Below, one piece after another: positions 16,556 through 25,904 of a stretch of 64,000 bases of DNA (its first letter is position 1; every line of letters starts with the position of its first letter). The DNA is from Tautonia plasticadhaerens. GTDB lineage: Bacteria; Planctomycetota; Planctomycetia; Isosphaerales; Isosphaeraceae. The notes under the pieces are model-generated. The model was not told the DNA's origin and searched no databases. It saw only the letters and a program-made list of their open reading frames with translations. Location of the stretch: contig NZ_CP036426.1 in the NCBI RefSeq assembly GCF_007752535.1, positions 5,270,001-5,334,000 on the forward strand. The letters run 5' to 3'. The translations under genes and the position numbers were made by a program.

Positions 16556-17824
16556 CTAGAGTGGGAGGGCAGGATTTGGCGCGTGGGGATAGTCGACCGG
16601 TGCGTAGCGGATTGCCAGCTCGGGCGTCTCAAGCCTCCGGCCCCCCTCGAACCGGGAGGTCAGGGCGCGGTCGAGGATCCCCGCCGTGAGCAACGTCCGC
16701 TCGACGGGATAGGTCGGAGTCCCGCCGAGGATCATCCGCTCGATGGCCTGCAGGAGGAAGGCGAAGTGGGGATAGTGGGGCTCGGTCCGCTCCTCGGCCC
16801 GCGTGGCGAGCGGCCGGTCGTGGCCCTCGAGCCGGACAGCGACCCGGCATCCGGTCACGACTCCGGGCAGCATGAGGACGGTCCCCTGGAATCCGTCGTT
16901 GTATTCGAAGAGGAACAGGACCGAGTCCTCGCCGGAGAAGGACATCGGGTCGAAGTTCGCCGCCTCGGGCGGGACCCTCAGGGCCGCCTCGAGCAGGTCG
17001 GTCCGGACCCGACTGCGAGCGATGGCCTGCCCGATGGCCGCACCGCCGAGGCATTCGACCGAGCGGACGCCGACCTCGCCGCCCCTCCTCCGCTCCACGA
17101 ACGCCTGGTAGAGTTCCAGTGTATGGATCCCGTAAATGTCCAGGCCGGAGTAACCGACGCCGAGTGCGGCCTCGAGCTCACAGTCCATCGGCAGCGAGAG
17201 ATCCGGGGACCGGAAGCTCAACGGCAGCGACGACCCGGCCATGAACGGGATGGCCAACCTTCGAGCCGTCTCGTACATCCAGATCGCATCCTCCCAGGTC
17301 GGCCCAAGGTGCTTGTCGCTGAAGACCGGCACGACGCGGCCGCAACGCTCGAAGGTGCCCGCGATCTGCTCGAAGAAGCGGCGTCGCGGGTAGAGATGCT
17401 GCCCCTTCTCGTTGTACGGATAGTCGCCATGTTCGCCGACGCTCAGCACCCCTTCGACGACGATCTGCCCGGTCCCGAGCGTGAGTGCGTCCTCGATCGT
17501 GGGGACGATGGGCACGCCATGCTTCGCGGCCAGTTCCAGACCGAGGTCCCCCTCGGCCGACTGGTCGAGGTACATCGCCGACAGCGTGAGCGCCGGCCCC
17601 GGCCCCCCGTCGTGCCGTCAACCTTCCAGGATCCGACCGACGAGGACGTCCGCATGAAGACCGCGCGTATACCTCGTCACCACGGCGGCGACAGGCCGCC
17701 GCTCTCCCTGCTTGGCCCGACGCGCGGCCGCTCCGGCGGCGTTACCGGCCCAGAACGCGCCACCGGCCGAAGCCCCCATGGACAGGATCGCATCACGCCG
17801 CGTCATCGGTGTACTGGGATTCAT
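16556..17824 (-). pseudogene. Tat-exported planctomycete protein with in-frame TGA
   Basis: The gene starts at ATG 17824 with a twin-arginine signal (TRRDAILSMGASAGGAFWAG). After DVLVGRILEG comes TGA at 17618-17620, and the same frame then continues without shift as [20 protein letters not shown] through to 16556. In homologues I recall, the position is an aromatic residue, so a TGG-to-TGA change is likely. The rest is a well-preserved protein ([63 protein letters not shown]), widespread in planctomycetes without a named function. The C-terminus ends in a TAG formed at the IS701-like flank and may be slightly shortened. An ATG at 17575 could restart translation without the signal. Confidence 0.75.
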
Positions 17825-18158
17825 GGCGTTTTCTTCAGCGTGCGAACTTTGATATTCTAAATCGATGGCGATGTGTCGCCTCGCGACGAGAGCGTCCCGG
17901 ACTCGGTCACGGATACCCATCCTAACCGGCCCGTGGGACGTCATGAAGCCATGGCCGAATGTGACCGGCGCTCGCAGGGCTGCGTCAACGGGCGGTTCGC
18001 GCCCGTCATGGGCAGTGACCCGCGCGGACGGGAGTCCTTTGGGCGTCCGGCTCGAACGCTGTAGGCTGATCGCCTGAGAGACAGATACCATTGCGGAGGG
18101 TTGCCGCTGTAGCCAATCCGACTGGTCGAATCCGGGCACGGGTCGAGGGAGAAGCACC
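17825..18158. promoter_or_regulatory. Intergenic region between divergent genes
   Basis: These 334 bases separate the Tat-protein gene (leftward) from the DUF1501 gene (rightward) and must hold both promoters. A short AT-rich patch (gatattctaaatc, 17850-17862) lies close to the leftward gene. No operator, riboswitch or terminator could be recognised. Confidence 0.35.
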
Positions 18159-19520
18159 ATGCCGTTGATGAAGTGTCGCGGGCAGCAGAGCCGTCGAGAC
18201 GTGCTGAGGGTCGGCTCGCTGGCACTCGGCGGATTGGGGCTGCCCGGCCTCCTGTCGGCCCGAGAAGTCTCGGGTCGGGGCGGGTGCGAGACGGCGGTCA
18301 TCGTCCTCTTCCTGCACGGGGGCGCGAGCCAGCTCGAGACGTTCGACCTGAAGCCCGAGGCGCCGGACGGGATACGGAGCGTCATTAGGCCCATCCGCTC
18401 GGCCGTGCCCGGCATGGACCTCTGCGAGCATCTGTCGGGCTTGGCCCGGATCTCGGACCGCTTCACGCTCATCCGTTCCCTGAACCATGCGATGAGCGTG
18501 CATTCCGACGGCCAGATCGAGGTCATGACGGGTAAGGCCCCGACCAAGGTCGACCCCACCAGCCAATCCAGGGGGGACCATCCCGACCTCGGACACATCA
18601 CGAGCCACCTCCGGGGCCTGCATCCGGAGGGGATGCCCCGCTACGTGGCGATCCCGAGCGCCCTCTACGCGACCCGGCCGACCTACCTCGGGCCGGGGCA
18701 CGCCCCCTTCACCGTCTCCGATCCGTCCCGCGATGGGTTCGATCCGCTCAAGGTCGCCATCGACGGCGGGGCCCGATCGTTGGAAGATCGTCGTGGGTTG
18801 CTGCGACAACTCGATGTTCTTCGACGCGGCGTCGACCGCCCGGCGTCCTGGGACGCGATGGATCGCTATCAGGCCCAGGCGTTCACCCTGTTGACCAGCT
18901 CCCGCGTGGCCGAGGCATTCGACCTCGACCGCGAAGACGCCGGGCTCCGAGACCGCAATGGCCGCCACCGCTGGGGCCAGGGCTGCCTCCTGGCCCGTCG
19001 GCTCGTCGAAGCGGAGACCTCAATCGTCTCGTTATTCATCGATACCCCCCAGGACGGCCCCGTGTTCACCAACTGGGACGACCACCCAGGCAACGCCGGG
19101 CGTCCCGGCCACTTCGCCGACTACTTGCGGCGCCGGCTCGCATACCTCGACCAGGCGCTCTCGACCCTCGTCGCGGACATCGCCGCTCGGGGGCTCGATC
19201 GCCGCGTCCTCGTGGTCGTGACCGGGGAATTCGGCCGGACGCCCCGGATCCGATCGGGACCACCGGACGGCAGCCAGGGCCGAGACCACTGGCCCCAGGC
19301 GTACAGCGCCCTCGTTGCCGGCGGAGGCCTGAGGATGGGCCAAGTTGTGGGGGAGACCGACTCCGAGGCCGCCTATCCCCGGGAGCGTCCCGTCTCGCCG
19401 CAGGATCTCCTGGCGACCGTTTACCGCCACCTCGAGATCGACACGGGACACGTCTTCCGGGACCACCTGGATCGACCGTTCCCGATCCTCTCGGAGGGTC
19501 GGCCGATCGCCGAACTGTGA
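18159..19520 (+). CDS. DUF1501 family Tat-exported protein
   Basis: The 453-residue protein begins with a Tat signal (SRRDVLRVGSLALGGLGLPG) and shows the DUF1501 sulfatase-like layout: VIVLFLHGGASQLETFDLKP, VPGMDLCEHLSGLARISDRF, SLNHAMSVHSDGQIEVMTG, WDDHPGNAG, VVVTGEFGRTPRIRSG and QGRDHWPQAYSALVAGGGL. The aspartate/histidine positions (TFDLKP, GRDHWP) are those of alkaline-phosphatase-fold metal sites. DUF1501 genes normally sit beside DUF1549/DUF1553 cytochrome genes, as here. Role is thought to be periplasmic, possibly in sulfated polysaccharide handling, but it is unproven. Confidence 0.92.
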   Translation: MPLMKCRGQQSRRDVLRVGSLALGGLGLPGLLSAREVSGRGGCETAVIVLFLHGGASQLETFDLKPEAPDGIRSVIRPIRSAVPGMDLCEHLSGLARISDRFTLIRSLNHAMSVHSDGQIEVMTGKAPTKVDPTSQSRGDHPDLGHITSHLRGLHPEGMPRYVAIPSALYATRPTYLGPGHAPFTVSDPSRDGFDPLKVAIDGGARSLEDRRGLLRQLDVLRRGVDRPASWDAMDRYQAQAFTLLTSSRVAEAFDLDREDAGLRDRNGRHRWGQGCLLARRLVEAETSIVSLFIDTPQDGPVFTNWDDHPGNAGRPGHFADYLRRRLAYLDQALSTLVADIAARGLDRRVLVVVTGEFGRTPRIRSGPPDGSQGRDHWPQAYSALVAGGGLRMGQVVGETDSEAAYPRERPVSPQDLLATVYRHLEIDTGHVFRDHLDRPFPILSEGRPIAEL

Positions 19521-19792
19521 TGACGTCCTCCTGAGACTTCGCCCGGAAGTTGCCCCGGTAGGCCTTGGGGCGGACGACTCGCTTCGGCTGTCCGACAGTC
19601 GTGACTGCCGAGCGGATCGAGAGGTCGCCTCGTTCAACTTGTCCCATAGGTTTGGCGCCACCTCCCGTCGCCAGGATCGTGTGAAACAATTGCCGGAGCG
19701 GTCACACCGGATGTATAATCGCGCGAAATTGCACGTCCGGGTCGACCGATTCGCCCTCGTTCATGCCGCTGGCTCGAGGCGAGAGGACCGTC
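19521..19792. promoter_or_regulatory. Intergenic region before the DUF1553 gene
   Basis: About 270 bases without a supported gene separate the first DUF1501 gene from the cytochrome gene, too long for simple coupling, so a promoter for the downstream pair is likely here. A possible -10-like element (TATAAT, 19713-19718) lies about 80 bases before the cytochrome gene start. Assigning it as a promoter is inference. Confidence 0.35.
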
Positions 19793-22315
19793 ATGCGACT
19801 CCGATCACCGACACCGATATGGATCTGCGCAGTCTTCTCCTTCGCGGGCGTCTCCACGTCGCGCGGCGCGGCTCATGCCGCGGACGAGGGCATGACCTAC
19901 TTCGAGACGCACATCCGACCCCTCCTGGCGGGGCGATGTTACGCATGTCATTCAGAGGGTGCGAAGAAGTCCAAGGGTGGGCTGCTCCTGGATCGCAGCG
20001 AGGGGTGGTCGTCGGGCGGCTCGAGCGGCCCGGCCGTCATCCCGGGGGACGTGGAGGCGAGCCTGTTGATCGAGGCCGTCCGATACACCGCACCGGGCCT
20101 GCAGATGCCGCCGAATGAGCCCCTGCCGCCCGACGAGATCGAGCGATTGGAACAGTGGGTGCGAATGGGAGCGCCCGCCCCCCGGCAGGACACGGTTTCC
20201 GGCATCACGCCTCGAGACGATCCTTCGGATCCGATCGCCGGCCGGGACCATTGGGCGTTCCGCCCGCTGACCGAGCCGCAGCCGCCCGCCGTCGGCATGG
20301 CCGACTGGCCTCGATCTGCCATCGACTCCTTCGTGCTGGCGCGACTTGAATCGGCGAAATTAAGGCCGGCACCCGATGCGGATCGCCGCACGCTCGTGCG
20401 TCGCGTTTACTTTCAGTTGATCGGCTTACCGCCGACGCCTCGTCAGGTCTCGGCGTTCCTCGTGGATGATCGGCCCGACGCCCTGGAGCGGCTGGTCGAC
20501 ACGCTCTTGAATTCGCCCCAATTCGGCGAGCGCTGGGGGCGGCACTGGCTGGACCTGGCCCGCTACGCCGATTCCAACGGCCTGGACGAGAATTTCCTGT
20601 ATCGCGAGGCGTGGCGCTACCGCAATTGGGTGATCGACGCGGTGAACGCGGACATACCGTTCGACCGATTCGCGCTGGAACAGATTGCCGGAGACCTGCT
20701 CCCGTACAATTCGATCGAGCAACGAGACCGCCAGCGGATCGCAGCGGGGTTCCTCGTCATCGGCCCGAAAGTCCTCCTGGGAGTCGACCCGGAGGCGCAG
20801 CGGATGGATGTCGCCGACGAGCAACTCGACACGATCGGCCGCACGTTCCTCGGCCAGACCATCGGCTGCGCCCGCTGTCACGATCACAAGTTCGACCCGA
20901 TCCCCACGGCGGACTATTACGCACTCGCGGGCATCCTCACGTCGACAGAGGTCATGGAACGTCGCTACATGCTCGGGGAGCAGCGAGTGATGGAGCGGCT
21001 CGTGGGCCTCGGCCCCGACGGAGTTGATTCGAACGCGGCCTATGAGCGATACTGGCGCGATCGACCGGGGATGTTGGAAAGACGTGAGGATGCCAGGTCC
21101 GCGCTGAAGCTGCTGCGGGATGACGATGCGGCCGTCCTGGAGGCGTTCTCGGGCGAGCACGCAGACGCCGTCGCCGAGGGCGCGATCGATCCGGGTCGGC
21201 CGATCGAGGCGCGCATCGAAGCCCAGGAGGCGTTGCTCGCCGAGTTGGACTCGGCAATCGATTCGCCCCCGGTGATCCCGCCCCGAGCGATGATCCCGAG
21301 CGATCGCCGGGAGCCGGCCGACGAACACATCCGCCTCGCTGGACAGAGCGACCGGCCGGGTGAATCGGTCCCCCGAGGCTTCCCACGCGTGATCAGCGAG
21401 GCGGCCGCGGCGATCCCGGGGGAGCAGAGCGGACGCCTTGAGCTAGGCTTCTGGCTCACCGATCGGGAACGCGGCGCGGGCCGGCTCACCGCCCGGGTCC
21501 TCGCCAACCGCGTCTGGCATCACCTCATCGGGACCGGCATCGTCCGGACCGCCGACAACTTCGGCCGCACCGGTGAAGCACCCAGCCACCCGGAGCTGCT
21601 CGACCACCTGGCCGGCCAGCTCATCGACTCGGGATGGTCGATCAAGAGTCTGGTCCGGCAGATCATCCTGAGCCGGACATTTGCGATGAGCAGCGATCAC
21701 GACGAGTCCGGGCACGCGATCGACCCGGAGAACCGGCTGCTCTGGCGTGCGCACCGCCGGCGACTCGGCCCGGAATCGTTGCGGGATGCCATGCTGTCGG
21801 TGGCCGGAGGGCTCGATCTCACGCCGATGGACTCCACGGTCTGGTATCTCGGAGATCAGGCCACCTCGGTGGGGGACAACAAGAACCGTCGGCGCACGGA
21901 CTTCCCCTGCCGGAGCGTGTACCTGCCGGTCATCCGGAACGACCTGCCGGAAGTGTTCGACGTCTTCAACTTCGCCGATCCGCACGCGACGACCGGGATG
22001 CGACCCCGGACGATGGTCGCGACCCAGGGCCTGTTCCTCCTGAATGACGACTCGGTCATGGACGCCGCCGAGGCGACCGCCCGACGTCTACTCGCGGAGG
22101 AGGCCTCGAGCGACCCGGAAGCTCTCGCCATAAGTCTGTTCGAACGCGTCCTCAACACGCGAGCGACCGAGGAGGATCGGGACGCGCTGCTGACATTCGT
22201 CCACGAGATGGAGACCCGTCCGATCGCCTCTGGTGGGCCGGTTCCGCGGCTCCAGGCGTGGTCGATGGCATGCCACGCTCTATTCGCCTCAAGTCGATTC
22301 CAGATGCTGGAGTAA
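19793..22315 (+). CDS. PSCyt1-DUF1549-DUF1553 planctomycete cytochrome protein
   Basis: The 840-residue secreted protein has a signal peptide, then the planctomycete cytochrome C domain with haem motif CYACH (GRCYACHSEGAKKSKGGLLL). A DUF1549 domain follows (FVLARLESAKLRPAPDADR, VRRVYFQLIGLPPTP, FGERWGRHWLDLARYADSNG) with a second CxxCH (IGCARCHDHKFDPIPTADYY). The C-terminal DUF1553 domain has RLTARVLANRVWHHLIGTGI, DNFGRTGEAPSHPELLDHLA and TMVATQGLFLLND. ATG 19793 is preferred over 19763 because GAGAGGACC precedes it. It is probably a periplasmic electron-transfer partner of the adjacent DUF1501 proteins. The four bases to the next gene indicate an operon. Confidence 0.93.
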   Translation: MRLRSPTPIWICAVFSFAGVSTSRGAAHAADEGMTYFETHIRPLLAGRCYACHSEGAKKSKGGLLLDRSEGWSSGGSSGPAVIPGDVEASLLIEAVRYTAPGLQMPPNEPLPPDEIERLEQWVRMGAPAPRQDTVSGITPRDDPSDPIAGRDHWAFRPLTEPQPPAVGMADWPRSAIDSFVLARLESAKLRPAPDADRRTLVRRVYFQLIGLPPTPRQVSAFLVDDRPDALERLVDTLLNSPQFGERWGRHWLDLARYADSNGLDENFLYREAWRYRNWVIDAVNADIPFDRFALEQIAGDLLPYNSIEQRDRQRIAAGFLVIGPKVLLGVDPEAQRMDVADEQLDTIGRTFLGQTIGCARCHDHKFDPIPTADYYALAGILTSTEVMERRYMLGEQRVMERLVGLGPDGVDSNAAYERYWRDRPGMLERREDARSALKLLRDDDAAVLEAFSGEHADAVAEGAIDPGRPIEARIEAQEALLAELDSAIDSPPVIPPRAMIPSDRREPADEHIRLAGQSDRPGESVPRGFPRVISEAAAAIPGEQSGRLELGFWLTDRERGAGRLTARVLANRVWHHLIGTGIVRTADNFGRTGEAPSHPELLDHLAGQLIDSGWSIKSLVRQIILSRTFAMSSDHDESGHAIDPENRLLWRAHRRRLGPESLRDAMLSVAGGLDLTPMDSTVWYLGDQATSVGDNKNRRRTDFPCRSVYLPVIRNDLPEVFDVFNFADPHATTGMRPRTMVATQGLFLLNDDSVMDAAEATARRLLAEEASSDPEALAISLFERVLNTRATEEDRDALLTFVHEMETRPIASGGPVPRLQAWSMACHALFASSRFQMLE

Positions 22316-22319
22316 TTGA

Positions 22320-23741
22320 ATGCGGTGCAATCAATTCACTCGGGTGGTGTCGCGTCGCCAGATGCTCGGCGCGAGCGGCTGCGGGATCGGGCAAGTCGCG
22401 CTGGCGGCGTTGCTCGGGCAACATACCCGGGCGGAATCGGATCCGAGGCGCCATTCCACCCTGGCACCGAAGCCTCTCCATTTCCCGGCCCGCGCAAGGC
22501 GGATCATCTTCCTGTTCATGTGGGGCGGACCGAGTCACGTCGATCTGTTCGACCCGAAACCTCGCCTGAAAACCGAGTCCGGCAAGCCGCTCTCCGGGAA
22601 GTCAGTCGGCAGCGATCGCGACGATCTCGGTGAACTGCTCGATTCGCCCTTCCGCTTCGCCCGACACGGCGAGAGCGGACTCTGGATCAGCGAATTGTTC
22701 CCGCACCTGGCCCGGCACGCCGACCGGCTGTGCGTCATCAACTCGATGCACACCGAGGGGAGCGCCCACGGCGAGGCGTTGTTGCGGCTCCACACCGGCC
22801 AGGCGAATCTCGTGAGGCCGAGCGTCGGATCCTGGGTCAGCTACGGGCTGGGCTGCGAGAACGAGGACCTGCCGGCCTTCATCACAATCTCGCCGCCGAG
22901 GGGTCACGGCGGCGTCCAGAACTATGGCAACGCGTTCCTGCCGGCCGTGCATCAGGGGACGGCGATCGGGTCGGCCGAGATCCCCATCTCCGAGTCCAAG
23001 GTCTCGAATCTCGCCAACTCCCAATTGAATCCGGGCGAGCAGCGGGAACAACTCGACCTGATCCAATCGTTGAACGCCCATCACCTGCGCGAAGCGACCG
23101 TCGACCCCCAGATCGAAGGGCTCATCGCCAGCTACGAACTGGCGTTCCGGATGCAGTCGACGATGCCCCGGATCATGAGCCTCGACGACGAGTCGAAGTC
23201 CACCCTCGACCTCTACGGGATCGGCTCTGAACCGACGGATAATTTCGGCCGTCAATGTTTGTTGGCGCGTAAGTTCTCGGAGCTTGGCGTGCGCTATATC
23301 CAGGTCTCGACGAACTACACCTGGGATCACCATCAGAAGGTCCACGAGGGACACGTGGCCGAGTCGGCGAAGGTCGACCGCCCGATCGCCGGCCTGCTCG
23401 GAGACCTCGCCCAACGCGGACTCCTGGAGGACACCCTGGTCCTCTGGGGCGCCGAGTTCGGCCGGACGCCGATGGCCGAGAACGGAGACGGCCGCAATCA
23501 CCATCCGGGGGCGTTCACGATGTGGATGGCCGGCGGTGGGGTGCGTGGAGGGCTGGCCTATGGGAAGACCGACGACTTCGGCTATGCGCCGGTCGAGAAT
23601 CCCGTCCACATGCACGACCTCCACGCGACGCTGCTCCATGCCCTGGGCCTGGATCACGAGCGATTGACGTATCGACATGCCGGCCGCGACTTCCGATTGA
23701 CGGACGTTCACGGGAATGTTGTGCGTGAGATCCTGGCCTAG
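22320..23741 (+). CDS. DUF1501 family Tat-exported protein
   Basis: The 473-residue protein starts four bases after the cytochrome gene's stop. It has a Tat signal (SRRQMLGASGCGIGQVALAA) and the long-form DUF1501 blocks: IIFLFMWGGPSHVDLFDPKP, FARHGESGLWISELFPHLA, INSMHTEGSAHGEALLRLHT, PAFITISPPRGHGGVQNYGN, YIQVSTNYTWDHHQKVHEGH, LVLWGAEFGRTPMAENGDGR and DLHATLLHALGLDHERLTY. It differs from the shorter DUF1501 at 18159, so the operon carries two non-redundant paralogues. The stop codon TAG (23739-23741) is made of the TA target of an IS630 element plus that element's first base. The original stop was probably also TAG, because G follows the TA on the far side of the IS. Confidence 0.93.
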   Translation: MRCNQFTRVVSRRQMLGASGCGIGQVALAALLGQHTRAESDPRRHSTLAPKPLHFPARARRIIFLFMWGGPSHVDLFDPKPRLKTESGKPLSGKSVGSDRDDLGELLDSPFRFARHGESGLWISELFPHLARHADRLCVINSMHTEGSAHGEALLRLHTGQANLVRPSVGSWVSYGLGCENEDLPAFITISPPRGHGGVQNYGNAFLPAVHQGTAIGSAEIPISESKVSNLANSQLNPGEQREQLDLIQSLNAHHLREATVDPQIEGLIASYELAFRMQSTMPRIMSLDDESKSTLDLYGIGSEPTDNFGRQCLLARKFSELGVRYIQVSTNYTWDHHQKVHEGHVAESAKVDRPIAGLLGDLAQRGLLEDTLVLWGAEFGRTPMAENGDGRNHHPGAFTMWMAGGGVRGGLAYGKTDDFGYAPVENPVHMHDLHATLLHALGLDHERLTYRHAGRDFRLTDVHGNVVREILA

Positions 23742-23817
23742 TGGTCGGCCACTGACGACTTGAGGGATGGGCTGCAATCGGTTCTCCTGGAGCCCTAACC
23801 GCTTCAGGAGCATCGAC

Positions 23818-24950
23818 ATGAAGAAGTACATCGTGACGCTCACCGCCGACGAACGCCAGGCCCTCCTCGATCTCATCTCCGCCGGCAAGGCCTCCGCTCT
23901 GAAACTGGCCCATGCCCGCATCCTCCTCAAGGCTGATGCCGCCGAGGGCGGGCCCGCCTGGCCCGACGACCGCATCGCCGAGGCCGTCGAGGTCTCTGTC
24001 GCCACCATCGAGCGGGTCCGCCAGCGGTTCGTCGAGCAGGGCCTGGAGGCCGCCCTGGTCCGCAAGACGCAGGCCCGTCCCAGCCGCCAGCGGGCCCTCG
24101 ACGGCCGGGCCGAGGCGAAGTTGATCGCCCTGGCCTGCTCGGAGCCCCCCGACGGCCGCAAGGCCTGGACGATGCGATTGCTGGCCGACAAGCTCGTCGA
24201 GTTGGAGATCGTCCCCTCGATCTCCGACGAGACGGTGCGCCGCTCTTTGAAAAAAGCGAACTGAGGCCGCATCTGAAGCAGCAGTGGTGCATCCCGCCGG
24301 AGGCGAACGCCGAGTTCGTGGCGGCGATGGAGGACGTGCTGGAGGTCTACCACCGGCCCTACGACGAGACGCGACCGCTGGTCTGCCTCGACGAGGCGAG
24401 CAAGCAACTGATCGGCGAGACGGTCGTGCCGATCCCGGCAGCGCCAGGGCGGCTCGAGCGGTTCGATCACGAATACGTCCGCAACGGGACGGCCAACCTG
24501 TTCATGGTGACGATGCCGCTGCTGGGGTGGCGTGCGGTCCACGTCACCGAGCGTCGGACGGCGTTGGACTTCGCCGAGGTGGTGCGTTGGCTGGTGGAGG
24601 AGGTGCACGAGGAGGCGGAGAAGGTCGTGCTGGTGATGGACAACCTGAACACGCACAAGATCGCCTCGCTGTACGAGGCGTTCCCGCCGGAGCGGGCCCG
24701 TCGGATCGCCGGGAAGTTGGAGATCCACCACACGCCGAAGCACGGGAGTTGGCTGAACATGGCGGAGATCGAGCTGTCGGTGCTGGCGAGGCAGTGCCTG
24801 GACCGGCGGATCGGGTCGAGCGAGGAACTGAAGCGGGAGGTCGCGGCGTGGGAGGAGGACCGCAACGAGCGGATGGTGGGCATTCGGTGGCAGTTCACCA
24901 CGGCGGATGCCCGGATCAAACTGCACCGACTATACCCGGCAACTCAATAG
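23818..24950 (+). CDS. IS630 transposase expressed through a -1 frameshift
   Basis: The first frame (23818-24264) gives MKKYIVTLTADERQALLDLI and the helix-turn-helix region, ending VRRSLKKAN. The second frame covers 24318-24950 and its open part starts near 24255. Slipping back one base on AAAAAAG at 24250-24256 joins them as RRSLKKSELRPHLKQQWCIP, which is the uninterrupted sequence of this IS630 group. The DDE residues are in PLVCLDEASKQLIGE, KVVLVMDNLNTHKIASL and HHTPKHGSWLNMAEIELSVL. ATG 23818 has CAGGAG nine bases upstream. Programmed frameshifting is known for several IS groups; a simple loss of one A would look the same. Confidence 0.82.
24250..24256 (+). promoter_or_regulatory. Candidate -1 frameshift slippery site, A6G
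   Basis: AAAAAAG sits exactly where the two halves of the IS630 transposase overlap. Moving one base back produces the full-length protein. The zero-frame product ends nine bases later at TGA. Confidence 0.65.
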
Positions 24951-25051
24951 CGGACGACCACTAGGCCCAATGCCCCGGAGATCGCTGTAACACCATGGCC
25001 CTTTGGCATTCTGAGGTTGCTTACCCGCCCCCAGAACCCGAGAAGGCCCCG

Positions 25052-25245
25052 ATGTGTCTCACGCCGCGCGGATGGGACGACCCGGCCGCCGACCCGATCG
25101 CCTACATCCGCGGTTTGGAGCAACGGATCCCCGAGGCCCGCCTCACCGCCATCCTCTCAAGGACCGGACGCCAGTCGGGGCGCCGCCTGCCGGCCGACTG
25201 CGTCTCCTGGCTGGTCATTGCCATGGCGTTGTTCACCGCCGTCCA
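25052..25245 (+). pseudogene. N-terminal remnant of an IS4-type transposase
   Basis: The fragment DPIAYIRGLEQRIPEARLTA, RTGRQSGRRLPADCVSWLVI, AMALFTA matches the start of IS4-type transposases, which begin with a short helical region of the form LEARIPEE(x)n RLPA(x)VVxLVxALxLF. The similarity stops near 25245, after which the frame is shadow. No end repeats or catalytic domain remain. Confidence 0.5.
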
Positions 25246-25431
25246 CACGGCGGTCGGTAACACCTCGGAGGCCCGATCCCAGAGCCAGGCGATGGCCCCA
25301 TCCCGGCGACTGCACCGCAACTCATGCCGGATCAGCTCGATGTCATCTTCGGCCAAGACGGTGCAGAAGACGACCGACTCGGGCCGAGACCAGGCAGCGA
25401 AAACCTCGTCGAACTGATCCGTCGGGGACAA
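25240..25431 (-). pseudogene. Possible gene 5' fragment
   Basis: The frame beginning at 25431 (MSPTDQFDEVFAAWSRPESV, VFCTVLAEDDIELIRHELRC, AIAWLWDRASEVLP) has protein-like composition and high-GC third positions for about 60 codons, then runs into the antisense of the IS4 remnant. It could be the start of an unknown gene truncated by that IS. No family recognised, and the start is poorly supported. Confidence 0.25.
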
Positions 25432-25904
25432 TCTCCTCGAGGATGAGGCGGGCGAGCCCGTCGGCCCGAAGGGAGCCCAAATTGGCTCTCATTGGCCGGT
25501 CATCGCATGGCCGAGGGTCGAAGTCAACCGGCCGAGGCGATCGGTATGAGCCCGTCAGCGATTCGAGCGCACGATTCTAGACATCGCCTATGAATGGCGC
25601 CGCTGCGTCTTCAATGACAGACCACGCACCGCTCAGATCAATATGGCTTTCGGCACGGCTCGCCGTGCGGACAAACCGGTGTAGCCCGCTTCGGTGTGGT
25701 CGCCCGAGGGTACCTTCGATCAACCGCCCTCGGCGTTTCGGACCGAAGCACGCAACATGGCGTAAACCCAGAGCCGAGGAGATATACCGCGAACCGGAAG
25801 GAGTACTGTTCGGCAGTCCAGATGCGTGCTTCCTGCGCAGGAAGACGCACCGTGCAGCCGCGAGACCGAGCCGCTACAGGGGCCTCGGTCGCCGAACGAC
25901 CGGC
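25432..25904. other. Non-coding or decayed stretch
   Basis: No convincing gene is seen in these about 470 bases. The long plus-strand frame starting at 25590 is the antisense of the TIGR03032 and PEP-CTERM genes further right and carries no family signature here. Confidence 0.45.

Larger units (their letters stand above)
23741..24961 (+). mobile_element. IS630-family element with frameshifted transposase
   Basis: The ends are GTGGTCGGCCACTGA on the left (23741) and GTGGTCGTCCGCTATTGA read inward from the right (24961), flanked by TA on both sides (23739-23740, 24962-24963). The 1221-bp element encodes a transposase split by a run of six A. A related but interrupted copy lies at 40853-41359. 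Confidence 0.85.
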
